From the NCBI RefSeq assembly GCF_020905335.1, contig NZ_JAJJMN010000001.1, forward strand, positions 3,782,001 to 3,846,000: a DNA stretch of 64,000 bases, in the 5' to 3' direction. The stretch is from Flavobacterium lipolyticum (GTDB taxonomy: Bacteria; Bacteroidota; Bacteroidia; Flavobacteriales; Flavobacteriaceae). Positions 44,766 through 52,892 of this stretch are shown piece by piece. The position numbers and the translations under genes were made by a program. Numbering within the stretch: the stretch's first letter is position 1; each line of letters starts with the position of its first letter. The notes beneath the pieces were generated by a model, which worked only from the letters and a program-made list of their open reading frames with translations, was not told the origin of the DNA and did no database searches.

Positions 44766-45155
44766 AATGTGAGATGTGAAATGTAAAAAGTGAGATGTGA
44801 GAAGCAGAGGCGAAAGTTTTGTTTTCTAAAGGTTTATTTGTAAAAAGATATAGCAGGTTTGGTTTTATGGGTGTAAATATCCGCCCGAAACATTTTGCTC
44901 TGAAAGAGCTTTAACCACAGCATAGTGCGGAGCACTATGAAAGATAATGATTATTGATTAAGCCCTGAAAGGGCGTAAGCCTAATGTTAAAGAAGAATAT
45001 TAATTTTAATTTGTAAGGGGTTTAGCGACTATGTTATTCGTTATTTGAATTTATAAGATTTTTAATTTGCTTTTGCCCTTTCAGGGCGATACTCACGATC
45101 ACTTTTTTTATAGTGCGTTGCACTATGCTTGTGCTTTAGGGCTTTCAGCCTTCTT
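44766..45155. repeat. GTGAGATGTGA repeat and an inverted pair of GCCCTGAAAGGGC elements
   Basis: In the gene-free stretch 44759-45290, short ATGTGAGATGTGAAATG-type units lie at about 44766-44804. Then a GCTCTGAAAGAGC...GCACTATG...GCCCTGAAAGGGC element in forward orientation occupies 44897-44984, and an inverted one 45069-45155. The two face each other and could form a large hairpin between convergent genes. No gene is supported. Confidence 0.85.
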
Positions 45156-45290
45156 TCGAATGTCTCGTGGACTTATATTGGGTATGAGTAAGGGTAGATA
45201 TTTTTTTTGTAAGTTTTGCACTAAGTGTATTTGGAATATTTGAAATGCCACTTCTGTACATAAAAAAATCTATGTTTCCAGGTGTAAAAA

Positions 45291-45959
45291 CTATAAAATA
45301 AAAGCAAGAAGAATCCCTAAAACAATCATAGAGACTTTGGCAACATTGAATTTATGTCCTTCGCTGCTTTCGAAAATAATGGTTGAGGAAATGTGAAACA
45401 GAATTCCGATAACGATGGCTGTAATTTCAGTGTAATATTTGCTTAGAACGGGTAAATATTCAGAGGCAACGGTACCCAATGGTGTCATAACTGCGAAGGC
45501 AAGCATGAAAGCAAAAATGGCTTTTTTATTCAGCTCTGCATTGATAAAAAAGGTGGTCAGAATTACGGCAATTGGTAAATGATGAATTGCAATTCCAAGA
45601 GCCAGACCATGATGATGGCTTACCGGAAAACCTTCCAGAAAAGCATGAATACACAAGCTGGTAAAGAGCAGCCACGGAATCTGTGACATCTTGGCGTGCC
45701 CATGAACGTGACCGTGTTCGGCTCCCTTAGAGAAAAACTCCAGTATAATCTGGAATAAAATTCCAAGCATGATGAAGATACCAATATTGTGCTTATGTGT
45801 TTCATAAACTTCAGGTAACAGGTGCATTACGGTTAAGGACAATAAAAATGAACCGCTAAACGCAAGCAGCAGCTTTAGATTGGTTTTGCTCTTTGGTTTT
45901 AAAAACAAAGCCACCATATAACCTAAAAGTACAGAGAATAAGGGGAGTAGATAATTCAT
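45291..45959 (-). CDS. ZIP family metal transporter
   Basis: A 222-residue inner-membrane protein with about eight helices. ZIP signatures are the His-rich loop HGHVHGHAK between helices 3 and 4, HAFLEGFPVSHHHGLALGIAIHHLPIAVILTTF in helices 4-5 (metal-binding His and Glu), and the helix 7-8 region. ZIP proteins import zinc, iron or other divalent cations. No metalloregulator gene is adjacent, so the specific ion is not known. It is shorter than eukaryotic ZIPs, as expected for the bacterial group. Confidence 0.92.
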   Translation of the reverse strand: MNYLLPLFSVLLGYMVALFLKPKSKTNLKLLLAFSGSFLLSLTVMHLLPEVYETHKHNIGIFIMLGILFQIILEFFSKGAEHGHVHGHAKMSQIPWLLFTSLCIHAFLEGFPVSHHHGLALGIAIHHLPIAVILTTFFINAELNKKAIFAFMLAFAVMTPLGTVASEYLPVLSKYYTEITAIVIGILFHISSTIIFESSEGHKFNVAKVSMIVLGILLAFIL

Positions 45960-45981
45960 TTTTTATGGTTTAACCGTTGAT

Positions 45982-46030
45982 TTGTTTAACCGTTTAATTG
46001 TTTTTGTTTAGCGATTAAACGGTTAAACAA
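45982..46030 (-). terminator. Hairpin with 17-bp perfect arms after the methyltransferase gene
   Basis: TTGTTTAACCGTTTAAT (45982-45998) and its inverted copy (46014-46030) flank a 15-nt loop. Located 18 nt past the stop codon of the minus-strand methyltransferase gene, it may act as a terminator or as one of the recurring palindromic repeats. Confidence 0.65.
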
Positions 46031-46047
46031 TTAAACGATTGCCCATT

Positions 46048-46812
46048 TTATTTAAAAATCATGATTAATCGTTCACTTTCGGTTTTGTGGAATTTTTTGA
46101 GTTTATAATCTCCAAAAATATCCAACAGGAAAATTCCGGCTTCTGCCATTAGTTCTTCAAAATCTTTTAAAGTTAAGGCTTTTACTTTTTCTGTGAAATG
46201 GTAATTTTGTCCCTGATCCTCAAAATCTATTTCTTTAAAAATATGTCCGTCCTCCACATACCTTTTGATTTTGAAATCAATTCCGTCCACACTTTTTACT
46301 TCTTCAGGTACCAAAGTTTCGATAACCTGAGTAACGTTCATAAAGTCGATTACCGCAAAACCGTATTCAGATAAACTTTCTTTAATGGCTTTAAGGGTGG
46401 TTAAATTATCGTCGTCACTTTCAAAATACCCAAAACTGGTAAATAGATTAAAGATTGCATCAAACTTTTCTTCAAAAGGTTCACGCATATCGTGCACTTT
46501 AAAATGCAGTGTTTCGTTACTGTTTTTTGTAGCTTCTGCAATACTGTTTTCAGACAAATCGGCACCTAAAACATTAAAGCCTAGTTGGTTTAAATAAATA
46601 GAGTGACGCCCTTTTCCGCAAGCCAGGTCTAGTACTTTCGCTTTTTCAGGCAAATTCAGATAATGGGTTAGATTGTCCATGAAAATCTGAGCTTCGCGAT
46701 AATTTCGGTCTTTATAAAGAATATGGTAATAGGGAGTATCAAACCATGAAGTAAACCAATTTTCGGTATTACGTTCCTGATTTGGTGAGGATGAGTTTGC
46801 TGCTTCAGACAT
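46048..46812 (-). CDS. Class I SAM-dependent methyltransferase
   Basis: A 254-residue methyltransferase with the SAM-binding motif I LDLACGKGRHSIYLNQLGF (about 60-78), the acidic residue ADLS after strand 2, and FDAIFNLFTSFGYF as motif IV. An N-terminal WFDTPYYHILYKDRNYREA stretch is common in a group of small Bacteroidota methyltransferases. The target (small molecule or other) is not evident. It is divergent from the THUMP methyltransferase gene, separated by 168 nt. Confidence 0.88.
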   Translation of the reverse strand: MSEAANSSSPNQERNTENWFTSWFDTPYYHILYKDRNYREAQIFMDNLTHYLNLPEKAKVLDLACGKGRHSIYLNQLGFNVLGADLSENSIAEATKNSNETLHFKVHDMREPFEEKFDAIFNLFTSFGYFESDDDNLTTLKAIKESLSEYGFAVIDFMNVTQVIETLVPEEVKSVDGIDFKIKRYVEDGHIFKEIDFEDQGQNYHFTEKVKALTLKDFEELMAEAGIFLLDIFGDYKLKKFHKTESERLIMIFK

Positions 46813-46853
46813 TTATTCTATTTCAATTAATTCAAAGTCCGGCAAATTTAGTG

Positions 46854-46861
46854 TATTTTTG
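46854..46861 (+). promoter_or_regulatory. Candidate -7 element upstream of the THUMP methyltransferase
   Basis: TATTTTTG fits TAnnTTTG, about 120 nt upstream of the start codon. No good -33 TTG is visible. Confidence 0.3.
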
Positions 46862-46980
46862 CCGAAAAATAACTATTTCGCAACGATACCTCTATGAATC
46901 CTTGCGGAAATGCAGCAGGTGTACGGATATGCAGATGCAGAGGTCAACAGCAGTACATTTGAAATAATTCAAAAATAAAG

Positions 46981-48138
46981 ATGGAAGAAAATTTTAGAAT
47001 GATAGCCAAATGTTTTTTTGGTTTTGAAGAAATATTAGAGAATGAATTGCGTACTCTTGGTGCTCAGGATGTCGAAAAAGGAGTGCGAATGGTAAGCTTT
47101 AAAGGAGATAAAGGGTTCATGTATAAAGCTAATTTATCGCTTCGTACTGCACTTAAAGTTCTAAAACCTATTTATTCGTTCAGAGCAAATAATGAACAGG
47201 CACTGTACAAAGGAATTTCGGGAGTAAACTGGTCTAAATTATTAAATGCCAATCAGACTTTTGTAATTGATGCGACTGTACACTCCACTTATTTCAACCA
47301 CTCTGAATTTGTTTCTCAAAAATGTAAAGATGCTATCGTGGATCAGTTTAGAGAAAGAACAGGACAGCGTCCGAGTATCGATAAAGCTTTTCCGGATTTA
47401 CGAATTAATGTTCATATCGATAAAGACCAGGTTTCTGTTGCGTTGGATACTTCAGGGAATTCACTGCATCAGCGTGGTTACCGAACTGCAACGAATATTG
47501 CGCCAATTAACGAAGTTTTGGCTGCGGGAGTATTACTGTTATCAGGATGGGAAGGACAGAGTCATTTTGTAGATCCAATGTGTGGTTCCGGAACTTTTCT
47601 GGCAGAGGCAGCTATGATCGCCTGCAATATTCCGGCGAATATTAATCGTAAAGAGTTTGCATTCGAAAAATGGAAAGATTGGGATAACGATCTTTTTGAT
47701 CAGATTGTAAACAGCTTGATGAAAAAAACAAAAGAATTTCATTACACTATAAAAGGGTTTGATAAAGCGCCAAGTGCTGTAAATAAAGCCAAAGACAACA
47801 TCCGAAACGCCAACTTGGAAGATTATGTTACCGTAAGTGAGGATAACTTTTTTGATAGTGAAAAAGCGGTAGAAGGAAAGTTACATATGGTCTTCAATCC
47901 ACCTTACGATGAGCGTCTGGATATCCATATGGAAGAATTCTACAAAAATATCGGAGATACTCTAAAGAAAAGCTACCCGGGTACAAACGCCTGGTTTATT
48001 ACGGCCAATCTTGAAGCTCTGAAATTCGTAGGTTTAAAACCATCCCGAAAAATTAAACTTTTCAACGGAAGTCTTGAAGCACGTTTGGTAAAATACGAGA
48101 TGTACGAGGGAAGTAAGAGAACGAAATTTCAGGTCTAA
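46981..48138 (+). CDS. THUMP-domain 23S rRNA methyltransferase (RlmL-like)
   Basis: A 385-residue RNA methyltransferase: N-terminal ferredoxin-like and THUMP domain (about 1-160, IAKCFFGFEEILENELRTLG), then a Rossmann-type domain with VDPMCGSGTFLAEAAMIA (motif I) and the N6-adenine/N2-guanine-type catalytic NPPYDERL (about residue 305). This matches the N-terminal part of E. coli RlmL, which makes m2G2445 in 23S rRNA, and the YpsC group. The RlmK part is absent, as usual outside gamma-proteobacteria. It is followed by facing repeats. Confidence 0.92.
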   Translation: MEENFRMIAKCFFGFEEILENELRTLGAQDVEKGVRMVSFKGDKGFMYKANLSLRTALKVLKPIYSFRANNEQALYKGISGVNWSKLLNANQTFVIDATVHSTYFNHSEFVSQKCKDAIVDQFRERTGQRPSIDKAFPDLRINVHIDKDQVSVALDTSGNSLHQRGYRTATNIAPINEVLAAGVLLLSGWEGQSHFVDPMCGSGTFLAEAAMIACNIPANINRKEFAFEKWKDWDNDLFDQIVNSLMKKTKEFHYTIKGFDKAPSAVNKAKDNIRNANLEDYVTVSEDNFFDSEKAVEGKLHMVFNPPYDERLDIHMEEFYKNIGDTLKKSYPGTNAWFITANLEALKFVGLKPSRKIKLFNGSLEARLVKYEMYEGSKRTKFQV

Positions 48139-48350
48139 GGTTCTAAGGCACTAAGAGATTTGGTTTGAGAAATTTATTTTGTACTATTTTTTATTTCAAT
48201 ATTGAAGTACTAAAATAAATCTTAGAACCTCAGAGTCTTAGCGTCTTAGCACCTCAAAAAACAATAATAATTTAAGGTTTAAAAAAAAGGACAAAGGAAT
48301 CTACGAAGTATAATCTTAGAATCTTAGTTCCTCAGAACCTTAGCAACTTA
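48131..48350. repeat. Facing AGGTTCTGAG-family repeats
   Basis: A forward block at 48131-48157 (GGTTCTAAGGCACTAAG) is followed by inverted blocks at 48221-48256 and 48314-48350 (CTTAGAACCTCAGAGTC, CTCAGAACCTTAGC). This fills the 219 nt between the THUMP methyltransferase and the next small gene. Confidence 0.75.
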
Positions 48351-48357
48351 AAGAAAA

Positions 48358-48594
48358 ATGACAAAACTACAAGTAAGAGCTTTTTTATACCAATTAGGAT
48401 GTTTCGCGATTCTATTTATTTTAGGGAGATTTTTAGTAGCTTCTTATACCGGATTAACGGGATTTTGGATTCCGATGACCGCTTTTATTGTCGCTACATT
48501 AATTTCGCCTAAATTTCAGTCCGTAAAGACTAAAGATGGAGAAAAGCTTTTCATGAAATGGATTTTTATAAAAGGAATTAGAGAAATTGGATAA
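48358..48594 (+). CDS. Small membrane protein, function unknown
   Basis: A 78-residue protein with two likely membrane helices (AFLYQLGCFAILFILGRFLV and IPMTAFIVATLISPKFQ) and a short C-terminal loop. The gene has a plausible ATG, and a racemase gene starts 14 nt after it, so the two may be cotranscribed. I recognise no family. It could be a conserved flavobacterial protein, as the compositional pattern is that of a real membrane protein. Confidence 0.7.
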   Translation: MTKLQVRAFLYQLGCFAILFILGRFLVASYTGLTGFWIPMTAFIVATLISPKFQSVKTKDGEKLFMKWIFIKGIREIG

Positions 48595-48608
48595 TTAATG
48601 GATTGTAT

Positions 48609-49301
48609 ATGAGGATAATTGGACTTATAGGCGGAATTAGCTGGGTTTCTACAGCAGATTATTACAAACTTATAAATGAGGGGATTAATAATGAGCTGGG
48701 AGGGCTTAATTTCTCAGAGTGTCTGATTTATTCTTTCAATTATGCCGACATTAAAAAGAATAACGATGCCAATGATTGGGAGGCGACTTTTAATTTGCTT
48801 TTAAAAGGGTGTCAGTTTCTTAAGCAGGGCGGGGCAGAAGCTATTGTGTTGTGTGCGAATACCATGCATTTGATTGCTGACCGACTTGAAAAAGCGATTG
48901 ATTTGCCAATTATTCACATTGCGACTGAAACGGCATTGGCGATTCAGAAGAAAGAAGTGAAAAAAGTAGGTTTGATGGGAACGAAGTTTACCATGGAACT
49001 TGATTTTTTTAAAGATAAATTAGCCGAAAAAGGAATCGAGACTATCATTCCTAAAAATGATGCCGACCGCGATTTTATGCACACCACAATCTTTGAAGAA
49101 TTAGGAAAAGGTTTGGTGACTGAGGCCACTAAAAAGCGCTATCTGGAAATTGCCAATCAATTGATAAAAGAAGGCGCTGAAGGGATTGTTTTAGGCTGTA
49201 CCGAGATTCCCTTGGTGATAAAACCAGAAGATGTTTCTGTCCCGGTTTTTGATACTACTTTAATTCATTCTACTGCTGCTATTGAATTTCAATTGTCATA
49301 A
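48609..49301 (+). CDS. Aspartate/glutamate racemase family protein
   Basis: A 230-residue racemase-fold protein. The start is ATG 48609 (MRIIGLIGGISWVSTADYY), not the TTG six bases upstream. The two catalytic Cys are present in VLCANTMH (about residue 82) and VLGCTEIPL (about residue 196), as in cofactor-independent Asp/Glu racemases of the YgeA type. It may produce a D-amino acid or act on a related compound; the substrate is not evident. The length is standard. A perfect hairpin follows the stop codon. Confidence 0.9.
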   Translation: MRIIGLIGGISWVSTADYYKLINEGINNELGGLNFSECLIYSFNYADIKKNNDANDWEATFNLLLKGCQFLKQGGAEAIVLCANTMHLIADRLEKAIDLPIIHIATETALAIQKKEVKKVGLMGTKFTMELDFFKDKLAEKGIETIIPKNDADRDFMHTTIFEELGKGLVTEATKKRYLEIANQLIKEGAEGIVLGCTEIPLVIKPEDVSVPVFDTTLIHSTAAIEFQLS

Positions 49302-49321
49302 AAAGGTAGAAAAAACAGTTT

Positions 49322-49378
49322 TTAAAAAAGATAAATTCCAAATAGTATTATAGATTATTTGGAATTTATCTTTTTTAA
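49322..49378 (+). terminator. Long perfect hairpin after the racemase gene
   Basis: Arms of 23 nt at 49322-49344 and 49356-49378, containing AAATTCCAAATA / TATTTGGAATTT and poly-A/poly-T ends, around an 11-nt loop. It terminates the racemase transcript and borders the 24-bp array. Confidence 0.9.
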
Positions 49379-49409
49379 TTCCCGTAGTATCAGTTTGGAC
49401 GAAGCCAAA

Positions 49410-49889
49410 GCTGTTTGTCTGAGCGGAGTCGAAGGAGCCAGTCTTAGCAAAGTTGAAGCTGTCTATCTTGACAGAGTCGAAGCTGTCTGTCTGAGCGGAA
49501 TCGGAGCTGTCTGTCTGAGCAGAGTCGAAGCTGTCTGTTTGGGCGGAATCGGAGCTGTCTGTCTGAGCGGAGTCGAAGGAGCCAGTCTTAGCAAAGTTGA
49601 AGCTGTCTGTCTTGATCGAGTCGAAGCTGTCTGTCTGATCGGAATCGGAGCTGTCTGTCTGAGCGGAGTCGAAGCAGCCAGTCTTAGCAGAGTCGGAGCT
49701 GTCTGTCTGAGCGGAGTCGGAGCTGTCTGTCTGAGCGGAGTCGAAGCAGCCAGTCTTAGCAAAGTTGAAGCTGTCTGTCTGAGCGGAGTCGAAGCTGTTT
49801 GTCTGAGTGGAGACGAAGCTGTCTGTCTGAGCGGAATCAGAGCTGTCGGTCTGAGCGGAGTCGAAGCTGTCTGTCTGAGCGGAGTCGAA
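49410..49889. repeat. 24-bp tandem repeat, 20 units
   Basis: Exactly 20 units of 24 bp (typical unit begins GCTGTCTGTCTGAGCGGAGT) from 49410 to 49889. Variant units GGAGCCAGTCTTAGCAAAGT recur at positions 2 and 8, with GCAGCC forms at 12 and 15. Units 1-4 match 7-10, so a six-unit block seems duplicated. Both strands stay open in several frames because the period is divisible by three, but no coding gene is supported. It fills the gene-free stretch 49302-49972. Confidence 0.95.
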
Positions 49890-49911
49890 GACAGATTTTA
49901 GCTTTAAAAAC

Positions 49912-49948
49912 AAATTCCAAACAGTACCTATTGCACGGTTTGGAATTT
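49912..49948 (-). terminator. Hairpin after the DUF6048 gene
   Basis: AAATTCCAAAC (49912-49922) pairs with GTTTGGAATTT (49938-49948) around a 15-nt loop, beyond the 3' end of the minus-strand DUF6048 gene. The arms resemble those of the hairpin on the other side of the array. Confidence 0.65.
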
Positions 49949-49972
49949 GGAATTTTTAAAATTTGGAATTTA

Positions 49973-50788
49973 TTACTTTCTAATAGTTTCCTTTTTTATG
50001 GTTTCAGGAATGATTGTCTTCTTCTTATAAAGTGGAATGAAGTAAGAAACGGTATAGTTAAACCCGATTCCGAAGCTACCATCATACGTTCTGTTAAAGC
50101 CTGGAATATAAAGGTTGTCAAATCCGGAAGGTTTTTTATTAGAAGCCAGCAGTTTAAGCTGAACGCCAAAACCAACAAACACATTGTTAAAAACCTTTGC
50201 TTTTACACCCATTGCCACTTCAAGCCAACCTGCAGTAAGACCATTGTATTTCTGACCGGAAACAATTGCCGGCTGTTCTCCCCAGTATGGATTTGGGTTG
50301 TAAATTTTATAGGTATTCAATTGCTGACTAAAAGTACTGAAACCACCTCGAAGTCCAATGGTGATTAAATTTTCCATATCCAGCCAGTTTTGGTACAAAT
50401 TGTAATCAAAACCTCCTTTGATGTAAGTTCCGGTTGTTGTTGAATTTAATCGGTCATCGTCGGTAGTTTTGTCTTCAAAACCAAGTTCGGCAGCCAGATA
50501 GTATTTTTTGGTCAGACGAAAATCCCCGGTAACTTCAATACCTTTATAATTCTTGTCATATAATCCACGGGTTAATTTGTACAAATCTACCCCCACACGA
50601 AGTCCGTAACGATCCGTTTTGATGCTATCCTGTTTAGTTTCCTTAACAGCTGGTTTAGCAGTTTGGGCTTTCGGTTTTGTTTTTACGATCTCTTTGGGTG
50701 CAGCTGTATCCGATGTTTCCTGAGCCTGACCTAAGAACATTGAAAACAGTAAGCAAAAACTATAAAAATATTTTAATATGTGTTTCAT
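49973..50788 (-). CDS. DUF6048-like outer-membrane protein
   Basis: A 271-residue exported protein: signal peptide MKHILKYFYSFCLLFSMFLGQA (start ATG 50786-50788; a TTG at 50800 is less likely), a Lys/Thr/Pro-rich linker (EIVKTKPKAQTAKPAVKETK), then alternating beta strands (GLRVGVDLYKLT, YYLAAELGFEDKTT, ITIGLRGGFSTFS) as in an outer-membrane barrel. I recall this as DUF6048. It overlaps the DUF6452 gene by 29 nt, and the pair follows rlmD, an order conserved in Flavobacteria. The function is unknown. Confidence 0.8.
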   Translation of the reverse strand: MKHILKYFYSFCLLFSMFLGQAQETSDTAAPKEIVKTKPKAQTAKPAVKETKQDSIKTDRYGLRVGVDLYKLTRGLYDKNYKGIEVTGDFRLTKKYYLAAELGFEDKTTDDDRLNSTTTGTYIKGGFDYNLYQNWLDMENLITIGLRGGFSTFSQQLNTYKIYNPNPYWGEQPAIVSGQKYNGLTAGWLEVAMGVKAKVFNNVFVGFGVQLKLLASNKKPSGFDNLYIPGFNRTYDGSFGIGFNYTVSYFIPLYKKKTIIPETIKKETIRK

Positions 50789-51305
50789 TTTCAGATTCAA
50801 TGTGTTTTATGTCTGTAAAAATTTGTTTTATCCAGAACCCATCGCCAGCCGGGTCGATTAGGTCGTTGGGTTTTAGCGGATCAAGATCAAAAACGGTCTT
50901 AAATCCACAGGCTCTTGATACATATACATTCTCACGAGTATAGTAAAATGTTATCCGATCGCTGTTTCTGGTAGCAGGATTAGTGCTCTGAGAGTTATAA
51001 ACAAAATCATATGTGGTGGTATTTCGGTCTATTCTCAAAGGTATCGAGATTGTATTCGAATTGGTTACATATCTTAAAGGATTATCTTCGTCTGTTATGC
51101 TTTTGTTGAAAACAATTCCCTTACTTTCTCCCTCTCCGGTTACTTTTAGATTTATTACGTTTTCTTTTACAGTAGGTTCGGCATCTTTATAAAAGGTAAT
51201 TACCAGACGCGGGGTAGTAGGTGTACTGGCATCACAAATGTCATCTTTTTCACAGCTGGACAAACCAAAAGTAAAGATTAGTAAAAGAGAGATTATTTTT
51301 TTCAT
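50760..51305 (-). CDS. DUF6452-like lipoprotein
   Basis: A 181-residue lipoprotein with signal MKKIISLLLIFTFGLSSC and Cys at residue 18. The mature protein has CDASTPTTPRLVITFYK, SIPLRIDRNTTTYDFVY, ITFYYTRENVYVSRACGFKTVFDL and ends with SENETHIKIFL. It matches DUF6452 as I know it. Possible disulfide partners are the two Cys (in CDASTP and RACGF). It starts 12 nt after rlmD on the same strand and its end overlaps the DUF6048 gene, so the three form one operon. Confidence 0.82.
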   Translation of the reverse strand: MKKIISLLLIFTFGLSSCEKDDICDASTPTTPRLVITFYKDAEPTVKENVINLKVTGEGESKGIVFNKSITDEDNPLRYVTNSNTISIPLRIDRNTTTYDFVYNSQSTNPATRNSDRITFYYTRENVYVSRACGFKTVFDLDPLKPNDLIDPAGDGFWIKQIFTDIKHIESENETHIKIFL

Positions 51306-51317
51306 TTAGATATTTTG

Positions 51318-52730
51318 TTATCGAAGTTCTAAAAGCACAACATTTTCGACATGGTGTGTTTGTGGAAACATATCAACAGGTCTGACACGGGTTACTTTGT
51401 ATTTTTCGTCCATTAAAGCCAAATCACGTGCCTGAGTTGCTGAATTACAGCTCACATAAACGACTTTTTTAGGAGCAATCTTCAAAATTTGATCAACAAC
51501 CGCAGTATGCATACCATCTCTTGGCGGATCGGTAATAATAACATCCGGTTTTCCGTGCTGAGCGATAAAGGCTTCGTTGAAAACAACTTTCATGTCACCA
51601 ACAAAAAACTCACAATTGGTAATATTATTGCGCTCTGCATTTGCTTTAGCATCTAAAATAGCCTCAGGAACACTTTCTACACCAATTACTTTTTTCGCCT
51701 TTTTTGAGACAAATTGTGCAATAGTTCCCGTTCCGGTATACAAGTCATAAACTGTTTCGTTTCCTGTAAGCCCTGCAAAATCACGTGTTATTTTGTACAA
51801 CTCGTAGGCTTGATCTGAATTAGTCTGGTAGAAAGATTTAGCGTTGATGCTAAATTTCAAACCTTCCATTTCTTCCAGTATATAGTCTCTTCCTTTGTAT
51901 AGTTTAATATCCTGATCGTAAATAGTATCGTTTTGCTTGGCATTTATCACGTATTGTAACGAGGTAATCTGCGGGAACTTTTCGTAAAGGTGATCCAAAA
52001 TCAGTTCGCGGTTTTTTTGATCATCCTCAAAAAACTGGATCAAAACCATAATCTCACCGGTAGATACTGTACGAATCATTACCGTTCTCAACAAACCGGA
52101 ATGCTCTCTTGGATTGAAGAAAGCCATGTTATGTTCGTTAGCAAAAGCTCTAATCTCATTTCTGATGGCATTTGAAGGATCTTCCTGTAAATGACATTTT
52201 TGAATGTCCAGAATTTTGTCCCACATTTTCGGAATATGGAATCCTAAAGCATTTCGGTTTCCTAAATCCTCCGTACTTCCAATTTCTTTCTCGGTTAACC
52301 AACGGCTGTTAGAAAATGAAAATTCCATTTTGTTTCTGTAGAAAAATTGTTTTTCAGAACCCAAAATGGTTTCAAATTCGGGAAGCTCTACTTTTCCGAT
52401 ACGCTGTAAGTGATTTTTTACTTCATTTTGTTTGTAATACAGCTGTTGGCTGTATTTCATATTTTGCCATTTGCATCCTCCACAAACACCAAAATGATCG
52501 CAGATTGGCTCAATACGATGCTCTGATAATTCGTGAAATTTTACGGCTTTGCCTTCATAATAGGCTTTTCTTTTCTTAAAGGTCTGTACGTCTACTACAT
52601 CGCCAGGAACGACATTCGGAATAAAGATTACTTTTCCGTCAGGAGCCTTTGCTACTGATACTCCTTTTGCTCCTGCATCAAGAACCTGAATTTGATGAAA
52701 GACAATTTTGTCTGTATTTTTTCTTCCCAT
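51318..52730 (-). CDS. rlmD: 23S rRNA (uracil-5-)-methyltransferase RlmD
   Basis: A 470-residue RlmD/RumA-type enzyme that methylates a uridine of 23S rRNA with SAM. It has an N-terminal TRAM domain (about 5-65), a 4Fe-4S site CDHFGVCGGCKWQ (three Cys) with the fourth in KCHLQED, the motif DLYTGTGTIAQFV, the DPPRDG catalytic loop and the nucleophilic Cys in VVYVSCNSATQARDL. The length is normal. It is the first gene of a three-gene minus-strand operon with DUF6452 and DUF6048. Confidence 0.95.
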   Translation of the reverse strand: MGRKNTDKIVFHQIQVLDAGAKGVSVAKAPDGKVIFIPNVVPGDVVDVQTFKKRKAYYEGKAVKFHELSEHRIEPICDHFGVCGGCKWQNMKYSQQLYYKQNEVKNHLQRIGKVELPEFETILGSEKQFFYRNKMEFSFSNSRWLTEKEIGSTEDLGNRNALGFHIPKMWDKILDIQKCHLQEDPSNAIRNEIRAFANEHNMAFFNPREHSGLLRTVMIRTVSTGEIMVLIQFFEDDQKNRELILDHLYEKFPQITSLQYVINAKQNDTIYDQDIKLYKGRDYILEEMEGLKFSINAKSFYQTNSDQAYELYKITRDFAGLTGNETVYDLYTGTGTIAQFVSKKAKKVIGVESVPEAILDAKANAERNNITNCEFFVGDMKVVFNEAFIAQHGKPDVIITDPPRDGMHTAVVDQILKIAPKKVVYVSCNSATQARDLALMDEKYKVTRVRPVDMFPQTHHVENVVLLELR

Positions 52731-52825
52731 AGCGCAAAAATAAGGGTTTGTAAACTTTTATAAATTTAATTTTTAAAATATTTTATCAAATTGCCTAATT
52801 TAGTGGTTTAATCAAGTTTAAAAGT

Positions 52826-52833
52826 TAACTTTG
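52826..52833 (+). promoter_or_regulatory. Candidate -7 element for the histidine kinase
   Basis: TAACTTTG fits TAnnTTTG, 60 nt upstream of ATG 52893. No TTG lies at a good distance. Confidence 0.35.
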
Positions 52834-52892
52834 TTTATAACAAGCGCCCTGAATACTGCCTTTTTTATAACCTATTAGTATTGTTGTCCTTT

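Noticed and set aside
49410..49889. CRISPR-like appearance of the 24-bp array
   Set aside because: Repeats are directly adjacent with no unique spacers and no cas genes are near.
49296..49913. Open frames through the 24-bp array (FDSAQTDS and similar repeats, both strands)
   Set aside because: Simple translations of the 24-bp repeat in several frames at once; no coding signal distinguishes one frame.
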